A stretch of DNA of 19,287 nt from the NCBI GenBank assembly GCA_910587545.1, contig CAJUMI010000044.1:1-19287 (forward strand), written 5' to 3'. Positions within the stretch are counted from its first letter, which is position 1. Each line of letters starts with the position of its first letter. This document shows, in pieces, positions 7,348 to 14,428 of the stretch. Source of the stretch: an uncultured Muribaculaceae bacterium. Its GTDB lineage: Bacteria; Bacteroidota; Bacteroidia; Bacteroidales; Muribaculaceae. The position numbers and the translations under genes were made by a program. Below the pieces are notes generated by a model, which was not told where the DNA came from, searched no databases, and saw only the letters and a list, made by a program, of their open reading frames with translations.

Positions 7348-10300
7348 TTAGAAATCGATCTGGAGACCGAAGGTGAATGTAGAAGCGAGGGGATATACCT
7401 CGGTGTCCCAACCCTGGGGATCGGAAAGCTCGGGAGTGAACGAGTGAGCCTTGAAGAACGAGAAGGGACGGTCGGCGTTGAAGCTCATGCGGAGACTCGG
7501 CATCGTGTAGCTGCCCATCCTGATGTTCTTGAAGGTGTAACCGAGAGCGATGTTCTGGATGCGGAAGTAGTCGGCGCTTTCGACAAAATAGGAGTTGGTG
7601 TTCTGAGTGGTGTATGAGTTCATGAGGGCGGCAGCCGAAGGATTGGTGTTGGATGTGCCTTCACCGTGCCAGCGGTCCTTGAACTGAGCCTGATCGAAGT
7701 TATAGTAGGCCGACTGGAAGTGGAGAGCGCGCTTGCGGTTGTAAAGCTCTGCGCCGACAGTTCCGTTGGTGCTGAGAGAGAAGTCAAAGTTCTTGTAATT
7801 GAAGCCAAGAGAGATGCCATAAGTGAAGTCGGGGATATAAGAACCGAGAGCCATCTGGTCGTCGCCGTTGAGCTGACCGTCGCCGTTGACATCCTGATAG
7901 ATGAGGTCGCCGGGCTGGAGACCGTTTGCGACTGCGATAGGATCAGCACTCACCTGAGCTGCGTTCTGATAAACGCCGATCACCTTATAGCCATAGAACG
8001 AATTCATCTTCTCACCCACGATGTTGGCTGTCTGTCCGCCCTTGATTATACTCTTGCCGCCGAGCTTCTTCACACGGTTGCGAAGGAACGATCCGTTGGC
8101 AGTGACATAATACTTGAAGTCGCCTACGCGGTCGGACCATGTAGCCTGAATGTCGGCACCCATGTTCTCGATCGTGCCGTAGTTGCCGGCGAGCGTGCGG
8201 TTTTCGAAAGGAAGCAGCGGAGAGATAACGGCGTTGTCGGTCTGACGGTAGAACCAGTCGACGTCGACATCAAGCTTGTTGTTAAGAGTGGTGAACTGAA
8301 TACCTACGTTGGTCTCGGTCACAACTTCCCATTTGAGCCAGCTGTAGTAAGAAGTGTTATTGAAGCCGGGATAAGTTGTCTGACCGAACACGCCTGAAGC
8401 GGGGAGACCTGTGATCACCGATGCGAAACCGTCGGAAGCCGCGACGTTGTCGTTACCGAGCTTACCCCAGCTTGCACGCAGTTTCATGTAGTCGAAGATG
8501 TTCTGGTTTTCCATAAAGTCCTCCGACGAGATGACCCATGCACCGCCGACAGAGGGGAAGTAGCCCCATTTTTCCTGATACTTCGAAGTACCGTCGGCAC
8601 GGAATGTGAACATGAGGAGATATTTGCCGGCGTAGTCATAGTTCAAGCGAGTGAAGACAGACTGGCTGCGGTAGCGTGTGCCGCCGTCGGTCGAAGTTGC
8701 GGTCTCTTTGTTGCCGTTGACGAGATACCAGTATTCCTCTTTGCCTGCGGGAACACCGTTGACAGAGCCTTCAAGCAGATTGTAGCTGTCCTGACGCATA
8801 GAGTAGCCGACCATGGCGCCGACGCCGTGCTGTCCGAACTTGTCCTTATAGGTGAGAACGTTGTCCCACGACCAGTTGTCGTAAGAAGTCATGGTCTTTG
8901 TGAGCTTGGAATCGGTTAGCTGCTGGTTGATGCCTACATAGTAGGGTTCGTCATAGACGCGACCTTTGATGGTGGAATAATCTTTGCCGAAGCTGGTCTT
9001 GAAGTTCAATTTCTCGGGGAGAATGTTGAACTGGGCGTAGAAGTTGGCAAGATACTGGTTGGTCTTGTTGAGGGAGTTATAGTAGTTGGCAGTTGCAACG
9101 GGGTTGTAGATGTTGTTGTTGATGCCGATCTGCTCGGGAGAAGCGTATTTGACCGGAGTCACATCGTCGCCGCGACGGTCGTCATAGACGGGGAAGAACT
9201 GGGGCGCATTGAAGGCCACCTGCCATGCATTTACCTTGGGGAGCTGCTGAGAAGACTGTGAGAACACACCGCTGAAACCGACTTTCAGCCAGTTTGTGGC
9301 ATCATAGTCGAGTTGGGCGCGGAAGTTGAGACGGTTGTAATTGTTGTTGGTATTCATGATACCGTCCTGATACAGGTAGCTCATGCCTACGGAGTAAGTC
9401 GCGCGGTCGCTGCCGCCGGCGATGTTGAGGCTGTGGTTGGTCATGACAGCATCGCGGAGCAATTCGTCATACCAGTCTGTGTCGGCGCCGAACTGAAGGG
9501 TGCTGAAGTCACCGCCGAACTGATCGATGGCAGCCTGGATAACAGGATTGTAAGCCGTCGGATTGGCTTCCTGGAGCATTGTCGCATACTCATGGGCGTT
9601 AGCCATTTTAAGGCGTTTTGTCACCGTCTGCACACCGACATAGCCATTGTAGCTGATACGCGCGGGCTGGTTGTGGCGGCCTTTCTTGGTTGTAATGATG
9701 ACAACGCCATTGGCGGCTTTCACACCATAGATGGCAGCGGCCGAAGCGTCCTTGAGGATTGACATATCTTCAATGTCATCATTGTTGAGGAAGTTGATGT
9801 TGTCATAGAACATACCGTCGACAACATAGAGAGGCTCGGCGCTTCCGAACGAACCGGTACCGCGCACACGCACCTTAGGACCTGCGCCCGGAGTGCCTGA
9901 ATTTAGGATTGTGACACCGGGGACTTTACCTTGAATTGCGGCCATAGGGGAGGTGGTGGGGATATTAGCCAGCTCCTCGCCTTTGATGACGGCGATAGGA
10001 GCGGTGAGGTCTTTAGCCTGAGCCGTACCGTAACCGATGACGACAACCTCGTCAAGTTTGGCGACATCCTCGCTGAGAGTAACATCAATGGTCGTACGGC
10101 CGTTGACTTTAATAGTCTGAGTCGTGTAGCCGATGTATGCCACTTCGAGAGTGGCATCAGGTTCCACATTGGGAAGTTTGTACATTCCGTCGATGTCAGT
10201 GATAGCACCGATGTTGGTGTGAAGGACTTTAACCGACACGCCGGGAAGCGGTTCGTTGGCCGTGTCGACAACTGTACCTGAAACAGTGATGGCCTGAGCG

Positions 10301-10353
10301 GCGAAAGCCGACGTAATCACTGACAGGACAAACAAGAGCAATAGTCTTTTCAT
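7348..10353 (-). CDS. SusC/RagA family TonB-dependent outer membrane transporter
   Basis: This 1001-residue outer membrane glycan importer is energised by TonB. In order it shows a signal peptide (MKRLLLLFVLSVITSAFAAQA), a carboxypeptidase-regulatory-like domain (about 22-96: ITVSGTVVDTANEPLPGVSV, IGYTTQTIKV), the TonB-box/linker DEVVVIGYGTAQ (101-112), and a plug domain with IPTTSPMAAIQGKVPGV, VRVRGTGSFGSAEPLYVVDG and a VKAANGVVIITTKKG end. The rest is the 22-strand barrel, ending in TFTFGLQIDF with the C-terminal Phe. It heads the operon, 40 bp before susD, with its own promoter facing away from the regulator gene. The lack of an N-terminal secretin/STN domain means an ordinary PUL transporter and not one using a sigma/anti-sigma circuit, which agrees with control by the adjacent Reg_prop regulator. 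Confidence 0.97.
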   Translation of the reverse strand: MKRLLLLFVLSVITSAFAAQAITVSGTVVDTANEPLPGVSVKVLHTNIGAITDIDGMYKLPNVEPDATLEVAYIGYTTQTIKVNGRTTIDVTLSEDVAKLDEVVVIGYGTAQAKDLTAPIAVIKGEELANIPTTSPMAAIQGKVPGVTILNSGTPGAGPKVRVRGTGSFGSAEPLYVVDGMFYDNINFLNNDDIEDMSILKDASAAAIYGVKAANGVVIITTKKGRHNQPARISYNGYVGVQTVTKRLKMANAHEYATMLQEANPTAYNPVIQAAIDQFGGDFSTLQFGADTDWYDELLRDAVMTNHSLNIAGGSDRATYSVGMSYLYQDGIMNTNNNYNRLNFRAQLDYDATNWLKVGFSGVFSQSSQQLPKVNAWQVAFNAPQFFPVYDDRRGDDVTPVKYASPEQIGINNNIYNPVATANYYNSLNKTNQYLANFYAQFNILPEKLNFKTSFGKDYSTIKGRVYDEPYYVGINQQLTDSKLTKTMTSYDNWSWDNVLTYKDKFGQHGVGAMVGYSMRQDSYNLLEGSVNGVPAGKEEYWYLVNGNKETATSTDGGTRYRSQSVFTRLNYDYAGKYLLMFTFRADGTSKYQEKWGYFPSVGGAWVISSEDFMENQNIFDYMKLRASWGKLGNDNVAASDGFASVITGLPASGVFGQTTYPGFNNTSYYSWLKWEVVTETNVGIQFTTLNNKLDVDVDWFYRQTDNAVISPLLPFENRTLAGNYGTIENMGADIQATWSDRVGDFKYYVTANGSFLRNRVKKLGGKSIIKGGQTANIVGEKMNSFYGYKVIGVYQNAAQVSADPIAVANGLQPGDLIYQDVNGDGQLNGDDQMALGSYIPDFTYGISLGFNYKNFDFSLSTNGTVGAELYNRKRALHFQSAYYNFDQAQFKDRWHGEGTSNTNPSAAALMNSYTTQNTNSYFVESADYFRIQNIALGYTFKNIRMGSYTMPSLRMSFNADRPFSFFKAHSFTPELSDPQGWDTEVYPLASTFTFGLQIDF

Positions 10354-10401
10354 GATTTAGTTGTTAGTTAGACATTAATTGGTTAAAAGAATTTTGCACC
10401 G

Positions 10402-10433
10402 CAAAGTAAATGCCGCATCAAAAATGTTGCAAA
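10402..10433 (-). promoter_or_regulatory. Promoter of the susC operon
   Basis: Reading the minus strand, a -33 box TTTG (10430-10433) is followed after 20 bases by TTACTTTG (10402-10409). This is one change from the Bacteroidetes TAnnTTTG element. Transcription would begin near 10395, leaving a leader of about 40 bases before the susC ATG at 10353. The spacing equals that of the divergent promoter. Confidence 0.6.
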
Positions 10434-10440
10434 TTTCAGA

Positions 10441-10486
10441 CTACTACATAGCTACGTCACTATGAAAGACACTACGTTTTCACTAC
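10441..10486. promoter_or_regulatory. Candidate operator: helically phased CTAC repeats
   Basis: CTAC begins at 10441, 10444, 10452, 10472 and 10483, with the variant CTAT at 10460. Most starts are 11 or 20 bases apart, that is one or two helical turns. The longer units CTACGTCACTA (10452-10462) and CTACGTTTTCACTAC (10472-10486) look like two copies of one site. The block lies directly upstream of the susC -33 box (10430-10433) and about 60 bases upstream of the regulator's -33 box, where an activator would bind. That the adjacent regulator binds here is inference. Confidence 0.45.
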
Positions 10487-10545
10487 TTCAATTTTTCGCA
10501 GATAATTGACAGCAAGAAAATTACAAAGCAAAAAAGTCTGAAAAT

Positions 10546-10577
10546 TTTGTAATATCAATTTTTTGTAATTATTTTTG
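10546..10577 (+). promoter_or_regulatory. Promoter of the PUL regulator
   Basis: TTTG (10546-10549), 20 bases, then TATTTTTG (10570-10577) is an exact match to the Bacteroidetes TTTG-N19-21-TAnnTTTG promoter. Transcription should begin near 10584, giving a leader of about 27 bases. This supports the ATG at 10611 as the true start over the in-frame TTG at 10575, which lies inside the promoter. Confidence 0.75.
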
Positions 10578-10610
10578 CACACCAAACCTTATAACCCCAA
10601 AGAACCTGAA

Positions 10611-13466
10611 ATGAAAGCCCGGGAAACACTGATCACGATAATAGCGGCTGTTCTTGCGGCCATCGCAGGCTGTGGCCATACGTCGGCCTACACGTTTATG
10701 CCTCTTGTCACATGCTATTCGCTCCAGGAAAACAGCTGCGCAACCCAGGCATGGGATGCCACTCAGGATAAAAACGGGATATTATATTTCGGCACAACCG
10801 ACGGGCTGCTCACATTTGACGGTGTGAGATGGTCGCACTATTCAGTGCCTGGAGTGTCGATCATCCGGTCGGTCGAGGCGATCGGCGAAAGAGTGTATAT
10901 TGGTGCATACGAGGAATTCGGCTATTTCGAGCGAAACGAATACGGAGAGCCGGTCTACCACTCGCTCAACGACAAACTCGACGGCTACAAATTCCGCGAT
11001 GACGAATTCTGGTCGATAGTTTTCCACAACGGGAGCGTCTATTTCCAGTCATTCAGAAGTATACTGCGCTATGACGGCAACAACGTGGAGTCTCTGCAGA
11101 TAGAGGGCGAGGGGCCGCTTAACCTAAGTCCGGCAAACGGCAAACTGTACGCCCAGATGATATACGGCGGTCTGAGCGAATATACCGGCGAGGGTTATGT
11201 GAAACTGATAGACCGGCAGGATTTCGCAGGCAACGACATCGTAAGAGTGCTGCCATACTCTGAGAAAGACTGCATTCTGTGCTCCGAGAAAGCCGGTCTG
11301 TATGTGTTATCGCCGGGATCCGAGCCAAAACAATTCACAACCGCTGCCGACAAGGAGCTGAAATCACACTGCATAAACCGCGCCATCAGAATGAGAGACG
11401 GCACAATCGTTTTGGGGACCCTGCGCAACGGAGTCTACGGGATCGCACCCGACGGAGAGCAGAAGTGGCACTACAACATCGAAAACGGCCTAGGAAACAA
11501 CACCGTGCTGGGGCTTATGGAAGACAAGTCGGGGAATATCTGGGTGATGATGGACCACGGTATATCCGTGATCCATTCGAGCCTACCCTACTCTTTTCTG
11601 AAGCCAGAGGCCGGCGAGCCTTATATCGGAATGACATACGCGATCAACCGCTCGGGCGACAATCTGTATCTCGGAACCAATCAGGGACTGTACACTTACT
11701 CGTTCGCCGACAATACAATCAGCAGCAACGACAATGCAAGATCACAGATATGGTATATTGAAAACATTGACAATCAAATCCTTATAGGGGGAGGTACCCT
11801 GTCGGCGGAAATCAGGGACAAAAAAATAGTCAATCTGACCACCAACGGCGGCACTGACATCGTCAAAGGCCGGCTTCACAATCAGGAAGTGCTGATAGAA
11901 ACGTCCTACTATGCACTTAGAATATACAAACGACAGAAAAACGGACAATGGAGCCTGTCGCATGAGATCAATAATTTCGGCGCGCCTATCCGCCAAATAG
12001 AGATCGACAATGACGGCAGTCTCTGGTGTGCACATTCAGCTCAGGGAGTGCTGCACCTCGAACTGTCGAGAGATCTCACAAAAGTCGAGAAGAAGAGGAT
12101 ATTCAAGGATGCGGGGCCGGGGCATGAACGGTCGACATCGTTCGTGATGAAAATACGCGGCCAGATCATCATCTCTGACGGGGATTCGCTCTACCGCTAC
12201 GACAGCAACTCAAAGGAACTCAAAACATTCACATCGCTTTACAAGGATCTTCAGACGACACCCGAGATCTACAGCTCGACTCCGGTCGACGACAACATGT
12301 TCTGGCTTTCATCGCGAAAGGCCTACACGCTCGTGGAGTACCGCGACGGCCATTACTTCCGCGTTCTCACCGTGCCGCTCGACCATCTCACCCTGCAGAG
12401 CAACGGCGTCAACAACAAAGTCTACGTCGATGAAAACCGCAACTGTTTCCTCTCGCTTAACAACGGCATAGGATTTATAGATCTAAATCAGTACAGACAG
12501 CGCAATCTTCAGCCGGCTATGGCCATAGCATCGGTCGAGCATATCAATGAAGACGGAGAGACCGAGAGTCTTAAACTACAGTCAAAAGGAGAAAACATCT
12601 CAAAAATCAACGGCAACATATTGTTCAGGCTCTCATATCCGTCATATAACTTCAAGACACCGAGATTTGTGTACAAACTTGAAGGCCCCGATCTCTACAC
12701 AGTCACAACAGAGAAGCCGGAGATTTCATACGTAGGCCTTAAGCACGGCGACTATACATTCTACGCTTCAATGATCGACGAATCAGGCAATGCGATCGCC
12801 AATTCAAATTACAGTTTCACGGTGACGCGCCCCGCCTATCTGTCGGGCTGGGCAATGTCGGGCTATGTGCTTGCTATCGCCGCAATCAGTTTCGGGCTGT
12901 CGAAATTCTACTCGCGCCGACAGATGAAACGGCAGCGTCACGCCCACGAGATCGAACGCGTCGCGCAGAACGTCAAAATTCTCGAGCAGGAACGGATTAT
13001 ATCGGAACAGCAGAAACAACTGCTGCAGAACGAACTCGACCTCAAGAGCAAGGAACTTGCCAGCATGGCGCTCGAGGCCGGCTATAAAAACCAGGTTATC
13101 GAAAATCTCAGAGAGACAATCACAGACCAGCGACGCAAGGGCCAGCTAGACTCTCATGAAATCGACAGCCTGATCAAGACCATAAACTCAAATATCGACA
13201 ATACAGAATTCTGGAACATATTCCACAACAATTTCGATCTCATCCACGAAAACTTCTTCCGCAGCCTGCGCCAACGTTTCCCGGAACTGACGCCTACCGA
13301 CCTGAAATTCTGCGCGCTGATGCGTCTCAACATGTCGACAAAGGACATCGCCGACTTCACCAGACTGACAATCAGAGGCGTTGAAACGGCCCGGTACCGC
13401 ATCAGACGCAAACTCGGACTCGAGGCGAAAGCGTCAATCGTCCAATTTCTTATCGACTTCAAGTAA
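10611..13466 (+). CDS. Membrane-spanning Reg_prop / Y_Y_Y sensor with LuxR-like HTH (SusR-type PUL regulator)
   Basis: This 951-residue protein carries its sensor outside the inner membrane and its DNA-binding domain inside. A signal/anchor with a lipobox-like AIAGC (Cys21) leads two beta-propellers. Reg_prop blades are visible, for example DKNGILYFGTTDGLLTFDG and the classic GLGNNTVLGLMEDKSGNIWV (about 293-312). A Y_Y_Y domain follows (about 670-742: YKLEGPDLY, LKHGDYTFYASMIDESGN). Then come one membrane helix (about 742-762), a coiled coil (about 768-830) and a C-terminal LuxR/GerE-like HTH (about 890-940: TPTDLKFCALMRLNMSTKDI, ADFTRLTIRGVETARYRIRR). There is no histidine kinase or receiver domain, so it is not a hybrid two-component protein. 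It likely senses the imported glucan fragment and activates the divergent susC operon. The start at 10611 is chosen from the promoter position and the signal sequence. It converges on the PAP2 gene with a 17-bp gap. Confidence 0.9.
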   Translation: MKARETLITIIAAVLAAIAGCGHTSAYTFMPLVTCYSLQENSCATQAWDATQDKNGILYFGTTDGLLTFDGVRWSHYSVPGVSIIRSVEAIGERVYIGAYEEFGYFERNEYGEPVYHSLNDKLDGYKFRDDEFWSIVFHNGSVYFQSFRSILRYDGNNVESLQIEGEGPLNLSPANGKLYAQMIYGGLSEYTGEGYVKLIDRQDFAGNDIVRVLPYSEKDCILCSEKAGLYVLSPGSEPKQFTTAADKELKSHCINRAIRMRDGTIVLGTLRNGVYGIAPDGEQKWHYNIENGLGNNTVLGLMEDKSGNIWVMMDHGISVIHSSLPYSFLKPEAGEPYIGMTYAINRSGDNLYLGTNQGLYTYSFADNTISSNDNARSQIWYIENIDNQILIGGGTLSAEIRDKKIVNLTTNGGTDIVKGRLHNQEVLIETSYYALRIYKRQKNGQWSLSHEINNFGAPIRQIEIDNDGSLWCAHSAQGVLHLELSRDLTKVEKKRIFKDAGPGHERSTSFVMKIRGQIIISDGDSLYRYDSNSKELKTFTSLYKDLQTTPEIYSSTPVDDNMFWLSSRKAYTLVEYRDGHYFRVLTVPLDHLTLQSNGVNNKVYVDENRNCFLSLNNGIGFIDLNQYRQRNLQPAMAIASVEHINEDGETESLKLQSKGENISKINGNILFRLSYPSYNFKTPRFVYKLEGPDLYTVTTEKPEISYVGLKHGDYTFYASMIDESGNAIANSNYSFTVTRPAYLSGWAMSGYVLAIAAISFGLSKFYSRRQMKRQRHAHEIERVAQNVKILEQERIISEQQKQLLQNELDLKSKELASMALEAGYKNQVIENLRETITDQRRKGQLDSHEIDSLIKTINSNIDNTEFWNIFHNNFDLIHENFFRSLRQRFPELTPTDLKFCALMRLNMSTKDIADFTRLTIRGVETARYRIRRKLGLEAKASIVQFLIDFK

Positions 13467-13483
13467 TCAGCCCAAAGGATGGG

Positions 13484-14428
13484 TCAGAACTCCGCTTTTG
13501 TAACCAACGAAAGCGAGAGCACAAAACAAGAACCGGGCATATCGGCAAAGTCGCACCCGAGTCTGCCGCCGACGCTGAGGGCTTTTGCCACACGGCGGCG
13601 GATGCCTGCCGTAAGACCGACAAGCGGACTCCACGACGTGATGTCGTCACACGGACGGTCGAAATAGCGCAACACTCCCGCTGCCACGCGGCTGTCGGCC
13701 TGCCAAAAGCCATCAGTCCACGACATGTAGGCGTCAAGTGTCATCGAGGCTCCGTTCAGGAATCCCGATAGAAAACCGTCGGCGTAGACGGGCTGTGAAC
13801 GCAGGCCTAACGTAGCCCCTGCGCCGAACGACCGGCCAAGCGCGAGCGTCCCTCGCAAAGAAGACTCTACGCCACAACCGACGGCAGAGCCGTGAGAATG
13901 CGAACGGAGAGGGATCAGAGCAGTCGTGGAGACCGACAGGCCTGATGCGTTATGCATGGGCGACAGCGTCGCTCGCCTATGCGGTGAGGGAAATATCAGC
14001 CGCGACAGTCCATAGCCGAGTTCAGCCGAAAGCAGACCCAAGGCCGCGCCGGCAAGGACATCGCCCGAATAGTGGCGGAAAGCGCATACCCGCTGCATGG
14101 CGACCGCATCGGCCGCAGCATGCGACGCCAACACCCATAGTGGCGAGCAGCTATACAATTCGTGAGCACCGATAGAAGCCAGAGTAAAGGCATAGGATGT
14201 GTGGCGCGACGGAAACGATCTGTTGTCACTGCGATCAGGCCTCGACTCACTGACGGTGTGCTTGAGCAACTCTGTGGCGGAAGCGTTGACGGCAAGCCCC
14301 ATAGCCGCACCGGTCACATCGGCGAGCCACTGACGGCTCCGGCCGCCGATGCTGTCAGAGGGTTCGCCGGCGCGACATACGACACAGACGAGCGAAAACA
14401 GCAAAAATACGGACTTCGGCAATCTCAT
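13484..14428 (-). CDS. PAP2 superfamily phosphatase with C-terminal barrel-like domain
   Basis: This 314-residue protein begins with a signal (MRLPKSVFLLFSLVCVVCRA). All three PAP2 phosphatase motifs are present: K-X6-RP (Lys56, Arg63-Pro64), the PSGH motif in the form PSRH (73-76), and R-X5-H-X3-D (Arg113, His119, Asp123). These enzymes remove phosphate from lipid pyrophosphates or phosphates such as undecaprenyl pyrophosphate or lipid A. The exact substrate is not readable here. Residues from about 160 to 314 are not part of the usual fold. They show alternating short hydrophobic stretches (GRSFGAGATLGLRSQPVYAD, SPLVGLTAGIRRRVAKALSV) and end in Phe, like an outer membrane barrel. The ATG overlaps the stop of the upstream gene (ATGA at 14425-14428), so translation is probably coupled. 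It is the last gene of a three-gene operon. Confidence 0.85.
   Translation of the reverse strand: MRLPKSVFLLFSLVCVVCRAGEPSDSIGGRSRQWLADVTGAAMGLAVNASATELLKHTVSESRPDRSDNRSFPSRHTSYAFTLASIGAHELYSCSPLWVLASHAAADAVAMQRVCAFRHYSGDVLAGAALGLLSAELGYGLSRLIFPSPHRRATLSPMHNASGLSVSTTALIPLRSHSHGSAVGCGVESSLRGTLALGRSFGAGATLGLRSQPVYADGFLSGFLNGASMTLDAYMSWTDGFWQADSRVAAGVLRYFDRPCDDITSWSPLVGLTAGIRRRVAKALSVGGRLGCDFADMPGSCFVLSLSLVTKAEF

Noticed and set aside
7666..8397. A 243-residue plus-strand frame opposite susC
   Set aside because: It is antisense to the SusC barrel and has no domain, promoter or neighbour that supports it.
10575..10610. Upstream TTG start for the regulator
   Set aside because: The TTG overlaps the TATTTTTG promoter element, and the ATG at 10611 begins directly with a signal sequence.
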